A stretch of DNA of 64,000 bases, from positions 1,528,112 to 1,592,111 of the forward strand of contig JARGXX010000117.1 of the NCBI GenBank assembly GCA_030374765.1, read 5' to 3'. This document shows, in pieces, positions 1-11,896 of this stretch (positions within the stretch are counted from its first letter, which is position 1; each line of letters begins with the position of its first letter). The notes beneath the pieces were generated by a model. The model did not search any database. It worked only from the letters and a program-made list of their open reading frames with translations, and was not told the origin of the DNA. The position numbers and the translations under genes are program-made. The stretch is from Agarophyton chilense. Its lineage: Eukaryota; Rhodophyta; Florideophyceae; Gracilariales; Gracilariaceae.

Positions 1-62
1 CCGGTGCAACCAGAAAACTAAGTGAGGGAGCCCCTAGGGGGTCGGCACTAGTCGATCCCGTA

Positions 63-3000
63 GTGCTGACCAGGGAGAGCTCGCCTCCCTGCTCCCGCGC
101 TTGGAAGCCCAAGATTCTCTTGAGGCCTTCCAAATTTCCGCCGTACGGAATCAATCCGCCGGACGGAAAGCGAGTACAGTTTGAATGTGAGTTACATCGT
201 CCTTGGAGACGTTATACTTGTCCGTCAAAACGGGAAAGTTACCTCATGGTAGTGTCTGAAATAAACTATAAGGTCTACGCCGACATCGGCTCTGACAGGA
301 ATCTGTTATCTCGTCGATTGACTATCCTGGACACAGGTGCTGGTCCGAACTTTATACGGGAATCGGAGCTCGCTCCTGCTGACTTCGACCGTATTCGATA
401 CGGTCCTTTACAGGACATCAGGGATGCCAACAAAAATGCTGTGAAGACACTGTGAACAGTTCGACTCGTGGTGCGTTTGGGACGCTTTGTAGTCCTAGTC
501 GACTTCATCGTCTGTAAGACGTTAGCTGCACCAGTGGTACTGCGATGTGATAATTGCGACAAGTTTGTCGAAGCCATTAGCCCGCGAAGAAAACTAGTGG
601 AACTAGATGATGTGTCAAGGGTACCAATTGTTCGCAAGCCAATGCGTCGTTGCTCAGAAGCACCTCCACTTCCACCATCCATGGAAAACGGGAAATCCCG
701 AGGACGTGTCTCGCCGAGGATTCGAGTAGCGAAGAGTGCCATGCTGAAGGCGCAAACTCAAACTCGGGTTCAAGTAAGAACAGAACGACACGGACTCGTG
801 GTAATTCAACCGAATACTCGGATGTACGTATCCCGTGAGTTTCTAGTCTCCAATGGCATTGTTCAGGTTGGTTCTGGTAGCCCCTTTTGGATACTAGTGA
901 GTAACTTCACCGATAACGATTATCAAATACCGAAGAATCTGGTTGTTGCAACAGCTTTCCCTCATCCTACAGTGGTGGTCCCTACTCATATTTCTACTGC
1001 AGAAGTATTGGGATTAACCCATGTCGGTGACACAGACGAAGAACTGCAAACTCCGTCTGGAGATCAATTGCAAACGGCAAAGGATCCAGAGAGCCTGGTC
1101 GATGAGCTAGACTTAGCACATGTGTTGGAACACTACAGAACGAAGATCAGGTCTATGCTGAAGAAGTATACATCCATGTGGAGTGGAAAACTAGCAGAGA
1201 TCTCCGCTACGGAACACCACATTGATTTGGTCCCAGGGTCACGACCCATCTCCGAACCACCCTACAGAGCGGGACCGCGAACTCGCCAAATCGAGGAGGA
1301 GAATGTCAGCAAAATGCTGGAAGAAGGAGTGATCGAAGCAGCTCAATCTGCTCGGGCCTCACCAGTGGTGCTGGTTCCAAAACCTGATGGTTCTTTACGA
1401 TTCTGTATCGATTATCGAAAACTGAACGCATTTATAGTTCGAGATACATACCCGTTGCCTCGAATGGACGAATGTATTGACATCCTAGGAGAAGCGAACG
1501 TCTTCACCACGTTGGATGCCGACTCTGGCTATGGCAGGTGCCTGTAGCGGAAGAAGACCAAGATAAAACCTGATTTGCGTGTCACGCCGGTCTCTACCGT
1601 TTCAAAAGGATGCCCTTTGGCTTAACGAATGCACCGGCTACTTTCCAGCGTACTCTGGACATCTTGCTCTAAAGATACAAGCGGAAGACTTGTTTAGTCT
1701 ATTTGGACGATGTGATCATCTTTTCCCAGGATGTGGAAAGCCATTTACTGCATGTAAAGGAGATCCTCAAAGCACTACAGAGCGCAGGTATCACCTTGAT
1801 GTTCAAGAAATGCGAATGGTTCGCTGGCACCGTCCGGTACTTAGGACATGTGATCAAACCGGGACAGCTTGCCATTAAAGAGGCACAAACAGCGGCTCTC
1901 TGCGAAGTACAACCTCCGTCGACACAGAAGCAATTGCGTTCTTTTCTCGGCTTGTGCAACGTCTACCGACGATTCTTGCCGCGATACTCGCATATAGCGG
2001 CACCGCTCAACGCCAAGCTGCGTAAAGGACAACCAGTACAGCTGGAACAATTCAGACGAGCTGAAGCGGAAGCGTTCGACACGCTGAAGACAAAGATTAT
2101 CACAGCCCCAATCTTGGCGCTGCCCATCCCCAACCTGCCATACTCAATGGATACCGACTCTAGCGAGTACCAAGTAGGGTGTGCCCTTTTTCAAACACAC
2201 CCTGATGGTGAGCGCAAACCCATTGGTTACTGGTCAAGATCGCTGAACGCAGCTGAGAAGAAGTATTCAGTTTCAGAAAAGGAATGCCTTGCAGTCGTTT
2301 GGGCTCTAACCTCATTGCGACCGTATCTCCATGGAGAACGTTTTACCGTCAACACCGATCATTCGTCTCTACGATGGTAACTGTCCATTACCGACCCGTC
2401 TGGTCGTCTCACACGATGGCGCTTACGCCTTTCTGAATTCGATTTCGAAGTGAAGTATAAGAACGGATTGGCCACTGTCCAAGCTGTCGCGCTATCGCGA
2501 CTCAAAACACTGGGCGAAACCCAAGGCGAAATCGATGAAGAGATACCTTGCTTCTACATGGAGACCCATTCACCATCTTTTGAAGAAGAGGAACAAGATA
2601 ACCTTGATGATTATTCGGATGCAGACCCGTTCCTTGCATTAGCAGACACTGACCCTTCAGTTCAACTCGAGCGAATCTCGTGCACTGAGCTCCTCAATGA
2701 GCAACACGCCGATACGTTTTGTGCGTCGATACGCTCTCGTCTTAACGGGGGGGAGGAGCTCCCCTTTTCACTCGATTCACGAGGAATACTGTTAAGACAT
2801 GTCGAAAATCATGATCAAATCGTGATTCCATACGTCTTGAAGAGTCGAGTACTCCATCTGGCACACTACAGCAGGCTGTCTGGTCATCCAGGAGGAACGA
2901 AGTTGTTCATGACTCTAAGAAGAGATTTTTACTGGCCTACTTTGGCAATGGACTGCCATGCTACAGTGAGGTTGTGTACAACATGTGCGAAGAATCGCGT

Positions 3001-4839
3001 GAAGCTTTAGAGGAAGTGGAAACCGATGACGTTATTCCAGGCGAAAGCGCCTTTACAATACGTCAGTATTGACATCCTAGGGGAATTGATTTGCTCAAGG
3101 CGAGGTTATCGCTACCTATCGGTAATCACCGACCGCTTCTCGAAGCTAGTGCGGACTGTGCCGCTGAAGCGGATAACCGCAGCCGTAATCGCACAGGCGT
3201 TTATCAAACACTCGGTCTTTATATACGGACCACCAGAAGTTCGGTTATCGGATAATGGGAAGCAGTTCATTGCGAAGTTCTTTCAGAATGTTTGCCGCAT
3301 TATGGGCATTCGAAACGTGTTTACCACGACCTATCATCCGCAATGCAACGGTCAGGTGGAGCGTTTCAACCGCACGCTGATAGCAGCACTACGACACTAC
3401 ATCGCGGACCACCCGAAAGAATGGGACATGTTTACAGATACTCTGTGCTACGCGTACAATACGCAAGTGCATACCTCTACAAAGACGGCACCGTTCGACC
3501 TCGTGCTCTCACGTAACCCTCCGGCTTTACCGGTTGCGCTCGATGACGAGACAGAATTGGACGCGCCGACCCCGGCTAAGTACCATCTGAAATGGAGGAA
3601 TGACCTGAAGGCCAGAGCGGAAGAAGCCGCTAAGGAGTTATCAAAGACGCAAGCTCGCTATAAGCAAAACTATGACGCCAGAAGGCGAAGGGGAAATCCG
3701 GCAATCCGAGTAGGAGGTCACATCTTCGTGCGAATCGAAAGACCTGACAAACAGGAAGAATCTCGGCATAAGTTGTTGCCGATAGCGGCTGGACCCTAAA
3801 AGTGGTGGACCTTAATGAAGACACAGTGGTCATCAAGACAGCTGAGGACGTTGAACGTGTATCGTGCGATCGTGTTGAAGTCGCGCCTGACCCGCAAGTG
3901 AAAGTCCATGTATCTGGTAAAACTAAGGAGGCAAAAGCGACGGAACGTCAAGGCAAAAGCCCAAGTGACTCTGGGGAGAGTGAACCGCCACCCATGGCTC
4001 GGGCGGAGAAGAAAGCTCCTGATCTCCCACTGCCGGCGGTTGCGTACGCCAATCAGGGACAGCTTCCTAAGTATCGGGATATGCCCCGTGTCACGCGCAC
4101 ACCCGTAAGTACGGAAATGGAACCTGAAAGCAGGAAAGATGTTTTGAACTTTGGTCCCAAGGACTTGGAAACGAGTGCACGCGAAAACACACCGTTGCCG
4201 CTTCAGGCTGAACCGTCAGGTGAAGCGCCACTCGCTGTTCCGCCGATATCGGATCCCATCCCTCGTGGGCAGGAAGAAGAAGAGGTATCGCCTCCTGTCG
4301 TGGTGCAAGCCCCATCGTCCACCCAACAGCTGTCAGAATCGGATAAACCGAAGGAAGTTCATCCACGAATGGAATTGAGAAGTAGCAAGAAGTACGCTTC
4401 TATGGAACCTAGAAAACAGGATAGCTCTTTATCTGAGAAAGGATCTCAAGGAATGAGTACACTGCACCTGCGGGCAGAACGACAGTTAGTCGACGAGCGA
4501 ACGCTTAGCGACGCTGAGACTGCTAACACAGAGACGCTAGGGTCAGCCCTAAGACACTTCAAACCTGCTAACAGGAGTCTCGCGCCAATAGCGAAAGCAT
4601 TGGGAAACGCCCAGGAATATGTTATGGATCGCACATGTGAACATGGCGAGCATGAAGATACTAGAGAATTACTGTATCGAGTCCGTTGGTACGGTTTTCC
4701 TCCGGAAGCGGATAAGTGGGAACCTATAGCTCATATCCCCCGTTCGCAACTCGTGCGATATCATCGACGCATGCGATTACCACTCCCCAGGGAGATCGAC
4801 TCCTCGATAGTCGGGCTCATGGGCACATCCCATTTCTAA
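63..4839 (+). pseudogene. pol: Ty3/gypsy chromovirus-type retrotransposon pol, degenerate
   Basis: This is a retrotransposon polyprotein read in consecutive blocks. A retropepsin-like DTGA motif lies near 340. Reverse transcriptase runs from about 1300, with the YLDD catalytic box at 1700-1711. RNase H covers about 2100-2500. Integrase follows with an H2C2 zinc finger near 2850-3000 and catalytic D, D, E at VSID, LSDNG and QVERFNR (about 3060-3380). A long polar linker ends in a chromodomain at about 4610-4780. The domain order protease-RT-RNase H-integrase-chromodomain is that of Ty3/gypsy chromoviruses. It is broken by frame changes near 455-470, 1545 and 3797 and by in-frame stops at 2378-2380 and 3008-3010, so it should not be active. 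No gag is visible upstream, and the element may begin outside the window. Copies elsewhere probably supply function; I see only this one here. Confidence 0.93.
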
Positions 4840-5140
4840 GGGTGGGCTACAAAGGTAGTAAAAACTCGAAAGGCGAGAAGAAAACAAGAAATCATGAACA
4901 GGAAACGTGAAGACACGCAAGCAAAGGACATTTACTGATTATCACCTAGGACAAACTCATGAAGCGAGAAGAAGGATTGAAGAACTCGAGAAGCGAGAAG
5001 AAGAAGTTAAGAACTCGAAAAGCGAGAAGAGATGAAGACTAGAAGATAAGAAGGGAACGTGAAGACACGAAGTCACCGGAGTTTTATTGGTATCAAGATA
5101 CCTCCGCAAGGGTGTTGACTAGGAGTCTTTTCTAGGATCA
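4840..5140 (+). other. Purine-rich tract downstream of pol
   Basis: No gene is seen. The plus strand is strongly purine-rich from about 4855 to 5070 and repeats a short unit resembling GAACTCGAAAAGCGAGAAG at least three times. A polypurine tract just 3' of pol would normally prime plus-strand synthesis next to a 3' LTR, but I could not delimit an LTR here. Confidence 0.5.
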
Positions 5141-6823
5141 TCAAAGAGACGTGCGAGCACGCAGGTTCGCAAGAAGCTGTGCGCAATCACCCTCAACTTG
5201 GTCCACGGGAAAGCCCGCATCTAAGAGGAACTGTCTCAGCGGATCCAAGCCTGGATCTTTGACCGACACTGCACTCAGTTGTTGGGTAAACCCATGAAAG
5301 TTCTCTTCAGCAACTCCCGCCGCTGCGGATTGATCGACAGAAGTCGCTACGCCTGCCAGCTCTGGCTCGTCCTCGTAACCGAGTTCAGCCTCAGCTCCCG
5401 GTGCTTTCTCATACGGTTCCTCTCCGTTCTCGAATGGAGTACCATCGTACACGTATCTAGTAAGCTGGTTCGGTGGCATGTCACGCGGGTTATCCTGAAG
5501 AAAGCGAGCCTGCTCGGAGGTGATGAACTGGCGCGTCCAGGGGTCGTACCAAACTAAATCTCCAGCACTTGCTGTTCGTCCAGGAGAATGGTCGTAGTGT
5601 CTTGCACGGGTTCCGCGAGCAGATTGATCAGCTGGCACTCCAGACCAATCGACACTGTCGATCAAATCCACAAGATAGAGGAAGTCGGCATGGTTCGCAC
5701 GGGATCCCAAGACAAGGGAAAGATCGAGTTCTCTCGCATAATTTCGCGCTGTGGGCGACATGTACCAAACTCTAAAGGTATCGTAAGCATCCCACAGGAG
5801 GAAGACGGCCATCTTGGCGGTAAACTAGGTATAAACCACCCTCCAATATCCCGAGAACGGGTCGTTAACCAACGCGGACCCGATGTAGGAGATCGCCGCT
5901 GGGAGCTTCACAGGGCAACCACGAGAACTCTCGATCCCCGCCCAATGCTCCGGAATACCGATGTAGCGCCCGAAGCGCGCGTTCCACCGGATGCGGTCAA
6001 TCTCGATCATTTGATACGGCACCAAATAGCCCAAACGTGATCGAGTACGACGTTCCCAACGGGGATAATCCCAATAGGGAATGTCGCGCTTTCGAAGGAA
6101 GCGGAACTCCTCACGGAGAAGAGATTGCTGAAAGCAGAGAGCTACATCACGCACACTGCGCACACCGCGCCAACCGCTGACATCGACTTCAACGAGTGTC
6201 TCGATATACGAGTAACCTTCACCGTCGGTACGGGCTTTCCAGGTATCTAGTTCCCAGTCCTGCGGGAGGAGAACCGTACTGATGAATCGGTGAAGACGCT
6301 GGTAAATCAGCTTTGTGAACCGCGTACGGGCTTCGGACAAGGTTTCCGTTGAATATCGCGCAATCGCGTCGTCTGGCAAAGCAATATGGCTCGCCCAGTC
6401 GTCGCTATAAATCGTGTGTTCCGGAATACCGTCAGGGAAGTACCCACCGTGTACATACTGTTGTATCAACGCGTCATCGCGGATAGAAACTGGATCAAAC
6501 CAGGGCGCTTGCGCGAAAAGTTCAACGTTGTCGAGAGGATCTCGTCCATAGAAATCCACAGGGTGCGGGCAGCTCCGCTGAGCACGACGAGAAGGAGCTC
6601 GAATCACACCCGCAGAGGCGACGTAAGCCGCGTTCGGCATCGGAGCCACGGTTGGCTGAGGTAACGGTACCGACCGGAATCCGGTGTACGGTATGGGGAA
6701 CGAACGGTATGGACCGAGTTGAGCAGTAGGCTGTGGCAGAGAACCAGCAGTGTTGGACGGAGCCCCACAAGGCACATCCTCAGAGGAGGGCTGAAACGGG
6801 TTGGACCCGGCGTTCGGATTCAT
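5141..6823 (-). CDS. Unidentified 561-codon frame antisense to the gypsy pol, with one in-frame TAG
   Basis: A 332-codon frame (6823 to 5825) ends at a single TAG. It is followed in the same frame by another 223 codons starting at 5812 and ending at 5141, so the unit reads as one protein with one stop. The N-terminal ~90 residues are rich in Pro, Ser and Ala. The middle is aromatic and charged (many W, Y, D, R), and the C-terminal ~80 residues are acidic. I see no zinc knuckle, protease or polymerase motif. The position next to pol suggests a Gag-like or accessory antisense product, such as those reported between pol and the 3' LTR in some plant gypsy elements, but this is inference. The TAG could be decay or read-through. 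The first ~160 codons recur in the tandem units downstream. Confidence 0.45.
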
Positions 6824-7305
6824 CGCGAGAGATCGAGCTCGAGCTGAAGAGCGGAGATGAACAGAATGCTGTTGAGAACTGTAAGAGTTGGTCGGGCAGC
6901 GAGGAATTCGTGATGACGATGAGTACCCAGAACACCGATCCGACTACGTATAAAGGCTTCTTGCGTCCCCCATGGTTCGCGATTAACGAGGGGGGTATGT
7001 AGTATTCTCCTATGTCGGGGAATCCAATAGGTTGGTTTTTCGCGAAGTCGCGGTTGAAACTCATAAGTGAGTGATATCATCAGCATTGTGATATGAAACG
7101 GCATCCCGCGTAGGATGCCTAGAGGCAGAATGTCTTAGTGGAACACGTGGCTTCATGGGTCGAGTGGCTTGCAACGGCGCATGAAGTGGCGATCCACGTG
7201 GCTGGCTTTACTACCCTTGGTAGCTAGACGTCCATTAGGGACCGTACCCATACAGTGGTTTGGCTAAGTGGCTGACCACTGGGTATTATTTATATATTTA
7301 TTTGG

Positions 7306-7350
7306 GCACTCACCTTGGTACACAGTATATAGTGTACCAGAGGTGAGCGC
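7306..7350. other. Near-perfect hairpin (repeated at +5598 and +11196)
   Basis: The arms GCACTCACCTTGGTACAC and GTGTACCAGAGGTGAGCGC pair with one mismatch and one bulge around a short AT-rich loop. Further inverted repeats lie nearby: GGCATCC/GGATGCC at 7099-7118 and CAGTGGT/ACCACTG near 7252-7281. Copies are at 12904-12948 and 18502-18546. The function is unknown; a structured untranslated or LTR-derived segment is possible. Confidence 0.6.
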
Positions 7351-8189
7351 CAACTCCACGTAAAGGAGACAACATGGGCATCATGGCTATTCTGTTCCTC
7401 GCTTAGGATTCCTTAACCGGAGATCCGGACGAGCTATAATAGATAGTCAGCCCCCAACCACTTCACGAGCCGTCTCGTACTTACGTTCCATCAACGTTTT
7501 ACAGGTGCACTGTTCACCCTCGCTGGCGAGTAGTGGCCTTACACCCCAATTCCACCTCGCTGGTTTTGTAGCTCTACCACCCCTTTTCCCTCGCCTCAAC
7601 TGACCCATCGGCAGTCCGAACGCTGTCACAATTGTCTGCTCTCTCCATTAGAGCGGATACTACACTAACGTGAGATTATTAAAAGGATATGTTTTCATTC
7701 TATACCCAAAGCTGTTTTTTTGCGGGAATGGTTATGCGGCACTACTTGCGGTAGTTTACCGTTCTGTAGTAGATTCCAGATCGTCACCAAGTCTTTACGA
7801 CCGTCACAGGCTTTTAACTTTGTGTGGAATCTCTAGACAGACCCAGTACCGTTGGTACACACAGAGCGTCTCCCTTCTACGCGGAGGAGGCTACAACCTG
7901 TGCAGTGGGCTGACAGGAAAGGCTCTATGCAGCGGCTAACGCCTCACTTGACCCCTTCACTGCGGCAAAAGCCTCATTTTTTTTTTATAATGTATGAATT
8001 TGCTCTTTCAGCTGCAGTGGCCTCACTGGATTTAGGCGGCAAACGTCTCACCTTTTGATAAAGTTGAAGGGCTCGAAGCCAAAGAAAAATAATGAGTTGG
8101 GGTGTCAATTGTTGGTTGAAGTCGTCCGAGAAAGAACTCGGAGACATCAGAGCCCTTTTTATAGAGATCTAGAACCTCGAAAAAGGAGC

Positions 8190-8320
8190 TAAAACGCATT
8201 ACTACTCGATAGTTACTACTGTGTGCTTCTAGGTTACTCTAATCGCTGCTAGTAGCGATTAAAGCAGCACACTAACCAATAAAAATATAAAAACTATATT
8301 ATTTTTCCTAATGCGCCATT
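8190..8320. other. Imperfect foldback segment
   Basis: Nested inverted segments are seen: GCATTA near 8195 with TAATGC near 8311, GTGTGCT near 8222 with AGCACAC near 8266, and TAATCGCT/AGCGATTA around 8231-8252. This resembles a small degenerate foldback (MITE-like) insertion, but no target duplication was identified. It is present in all three tandem units. Confidence 0.3.
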
Positions 8321-8742
8321 ATGGCTTTCGACGCCAGCGGTGAAATACAGTGAAGATCCTGCTGGCACTCCATAAACGTGTGTTCCAGCAATGCTGGAAC
8401 ACTGTACGCATTACGAGACCCACAGCTACCATGTAGGAAGCGGATGTGTCGGGAAACCTCGATGCACACTATACAGTATCTCCCCGTTGGGTAACACCAC
8501 CGCCGGCGGCTGTGCATTCTTTTTTCATCAGTGCAGTCTACAGTGCCGTTTGCAGGCACAATGAGTACCGCGTGTCACGGTACGCCATCGCCTTGCATGA
8601 GGCGCATGGATATCAAGAGTTTTCACCACTATTCGGGGTCTCTCATTGGCCGCGGTATGGGAAAGGGGAAATGTGGTACCTTCCTAATTCCTGGTTCAGT
8701 GCCGGAGATGTGAAGTGAGAAGAGAAGGCTCGTCCTCGGTAC

Positions 8743-9162
8743 ATGACGCCAACCCAACTTGTGGAAGGCCTACACTTCATATCGGCCCTTCTTCAAAGTG
8801 ACCACCGGGAAAAAGCCTTGTGCCACAGTTTACAGAATGCTGCACCAGGAAGTCAATCACCCATTTTGTCCGCCTTGAGCCAAGACGGTACCAGAAAAGC
8901 ATTGTTTGACTTTCTCCAAGTTCTGAAAAGCAGCAGTTTTTTCAAGTCCGCAGCTCACCTTTTAAGCTGTGCCTCAAAGCGCCAATGTCTCTTCTCCCTT
9001 GGCGATCAGCAGCGATACTCGAAACGCATTTGTCATATTACTCTTCCTTGGTACACAGTTAGATTGTTTCAAACACCTACGAGGGTCGTTCTGCTGAAAA
9101 CCCAACCTTCTGAACTATGTGAATCAGCTCAAAGACGCAGTGGAGAAGGATTGTATTCATAG
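8743..9162 (+). CDS. Unidentified 139-codon frame in the tandem unit
   Basis: An open frame of 139 codons begins at ATG and ends in TAG. The sequence is mixed hydrophobic and polar, with no motif I recognise, no signal peptide and no membrane segment. It is preserved in all three tandem copies (also 14341-14760 and 19939-20358), but preservation is trivial given their recent origin. It may be a chance frame. Confidence 0.2.
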   Translation: MTPTQLVEGLHFISALLQSDHREKALCHSLQNAAPGSQSPILSALSQDGTRKALFDFLQVLKSSSFFKSAAHLLSCASKRQCLFSLGDQQRYSKRICHITLPWYTVRLFQTPTRVVLLKTQPSELCESAQRRSGEGLYS

Positions 9163-9746
9163 GTTGCTTCTCGGCCATTTCAGATACGGGACGAATACTT
9201 AGACGGAGAATAAAGGAAACTTTTCAGCAGAGTTGACCGCTCTGCACTAAACAACACGCCTTCTTGTCCACGTGATGCTAAAGAATTGGTTGCAAATTCC
9301 ATGTTGTTTAGATTACGTGAGACCTATCCATTCCAAGTATTGCTAAAAATGATTAGTATGCGGGTACTTAGGTGTGTCTGAGTCGAGTCTAGTTCGAGAT
9401 GATGTCGAGATGATGCCACTCGAGACGTAGTCAGATGACTATGACATCCGACATGCCGGAGTTTATGTAGAGGTCAAGTCTAGCGACAGTTCAGCTAAGC
9501 GGTCGTGTGTTCACATGTGCACTACTTGCATTCTGTCCTGCATTCTGTCCTGCATGTTGAATGCTCTCTTGTAGACACCTGCAGTGTCGACTGACATCAT
9601 GACATGACATACATAATTGCATTATGATAGCCTTAGACGACTAGGCGTTCAACGATAGTCCTCAACGCCTCCATTCGACTCCCCGTTGAGCAGCAAAGTG
9701 ACAGACATATTCCGCTGTTGAACTGATCAAAGTGTTCCAACTTCTC

Positions 9747-10805
9747 CTAAATGCGCTCATGAGACGAAAGATGCGATAAGGCCTTTCGTAGACCTTTCGG
9801 TGCTGTGCCCCTTTGCTCCAGTACATCAACGACGGTCTTTAGTTCGTCCAACTTTTCTTTCTCGACTTGAGTATCACCCACATGATACCCACCAGCCTCA
9901 ATTTGCTCTTCATACATTTTCTTCGCTTTCTCTAAGGTTCCCATTCCAAACATTCTCAACTGAGATGGACACAGGGGCCCGAATATCATCGCTTTGGTAA
10001 GTTCCGGATTTTCAGCTAAGTCAACTTCAAACCCTCCATGTTTGGTAAACATATCTAACACCTCAAATCCAAGTGTTAGTTCTATGTACTTCCGTTCCTT
10101 TCTCATGAGCTTGTTTGCCTCAATTCCCTTTCCCATCATAGTATCGTCTACCATTGCTATTTTCCCCGCGATAGTAACCGCCACCCATCGAGCCTGCTTC
10201 TCAAACATAGGCGCACTGGCAGTTCCTGGAGGCATCAGGTCTACAAACGAAATGCCTTTAATGTCGGGATGGAATGTGAAGTCGTAAAGTTCCAATATGT
10301 TTGAACTATCTTCCGGAGTGATGAGCTTCTGCATTTCCTCTCCCAGAAATGAGACACGAGTCTCATACCCAGTTCCAAACACAACAGTTTCAAATTGATC
10401 AGTAGTTCCGTCTGAAAAAACAACTGCGTTCTCGGTCACTCGCTCAAGTCCACCTACCTTCCACGTCAACGATCTCCCGCTCTGCACAGCATCTATCATA
10501 GTGCCATTCACCACGGTGAACCCCAAAAACGGGGGAACTACAATAGGAACGTTAGGCGGAGGTGCATTGATAGCACCATGATCCACAAAGCACATACTCT
10601 GCTCATGTAGAAGTTCCGCTGATGTGAGCCTTCCAGCCTGCATTCGCAACAGTGCATATCTCGTAGAATACTCTGCAGTCAGTACGCGTCCTTTTCGTTG
10701 CTTGACGATGATCTGGCGCATGGTCCGCGTGCTGACTGTGACGGAGGATGGGCCTTGATCTTCGGGAGCGGATAACATGTCCGCAACAGCGGCAACTTTG
10801 GTCAT
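9747..10805 (-). pseudogene. Flavin-containing monooxygenase, 5'-truncated (tandem copy 1)
   Basis: The 352-codon frame matches the C-terminal two-thirds of class B flavin-dependent (FMO-like) monooxygenases, which use FAD and NADPH to oxygenate small substrates. The clearest landmark is the family segment DG(x)nFETVVFGTGYE at residues 132-148, the usual (F)ATGY motif with G for A. The N-terminal FAD-binding GxGxxG half is missing. Upstream the frame stays open without an ATG for about 30 codons to a TAA near 10896. A 5' exon is possible, but I found no partner exon in the unit. It is therefore probably a captured fragment. Copies 2 and 3 carry one E-to-K change. Confidence 0.6.
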
Positions 10806-11627
10806 TTTGAAGGGTGATTTGAGCTTGATTACACTGGGTTGGCGATTCGGAGTTGGGCACTTCGGGCTGTCATCGATGACGGATGAGAAGTTCGCTTTTT
10901 ACTATATGGCTGGCGGCAAACCTGTTCTCTTCAACGGCTGTTTTCGAGATCATACCCTTTGGCTCATTGTCATTGGTGTGGAGGAGAAGATTGCTTCCTA
11001 TGACATGAAGGAAAAAAGCTTAAGAACAGGAACCTTGGACTGAATCTGTTATTAGCAGTTGATAGCCTACTATTTTGTTACGAAGGAAGAGCCCATAGGG
11101 GATCGCGGATTGCGAGAGTTAATTTCTCCGGGATGGATGCTCGTTGGCTCTTTGCCAATCGGAAGAAGTGAAATGAAAAGGTTTAAAAGGTTTAGGCGAG
11201 GAAGGAGGACGGCCAATGGTAGATCGCATATCTGGAGCGAATCATGAAACCTAGAGCATGAATCATCAAGTCTGAGCTATTGCCAACATTAGCTCATCGC
11301 GACAAACTCAAACGGAAGCGCCATTAGATAGGCGTTTTATAAAGAGAGAAAGCGTGAGACTGAAGTTGTTCAAACCCCACTTTAAACTGCTCCCAGCAGT
11401 CAATTCGCGTACTCTTTAAGCTCATCGGGTTGCCAGTACCCTTTACATGCGCTGCATGTCGATCTTGTAGTTGGTCTCGAACTTTCTCCGAGTGTCGGAA
11501 AGGCCCCAGAACTATTGCGGCCTATGTGATTTCTTCTTTTCTGTGTCGTGCAATGTAGTGAAACAGCGTACCGATGATTCCAACAGTACAAGGGAAAACC
11601 CGTTGTAATATTGGAGATTAAGATTAC

Positions 11628-11895
11628 TGTTGTAGAAACCTCTAGAAGGTTCCAGAATGCAAAAGGAAACTGCTTTATGTAATAGAATATTGTAGAAGAC
11701 TCTAGAAACTTCTATAAAACTTTATGTAGAAAAGACAAGAACTATCTTAGAACAAAACTATATGCGTCTAGAACAATTTAAAAGTGCTTTAAAGCAATAT
11801 AAAAGAACAGAAGAACAAAGACTGAGTCGAGAAAAACGAACTCAAGTCAACACTTCACAGAACTATCCGCGTTCGAGTGTACTTTACTACCATCA
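11628..11895 (+). mobile_element. Solo LTR with 5-bp target duplication (tandem copy 1)
   Basis: The 268-bp element starts TGTTG and ends CATCA (TG...CA ends). It is flanked on both sides by ATTAC (11623-11627 and 11896-11900), a 5-bp target duplication typical of LTR retroelements. No internal coding region is present, so it is a solo LTR. Inside are TATA-like sequences (CTATAAAAC near 11716; AATATAAAAG near 11798) and, at 11645-11657, a perfect GAAnnTTCnnGAA heat-shock-element pattern. Confidence 0.8.
11645..11657 (+). promoter_or_regulatory. Heat-shock-element-like motif in LTR
   Basis: GAAGGTTCCAGAA is a perfect three-unit nGAAn inverted array, the consensus HSF-binding form. It lies about 70 bp upstream of a TATA-like CTATAAAAC in the same LTR, and further GAA/TTC units surround it. 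Copies are at 17243-17255 and 22841-22853. Function is inferred from the pattern only. Confidence 0.45.
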
Positions 11896-11896
11896 A

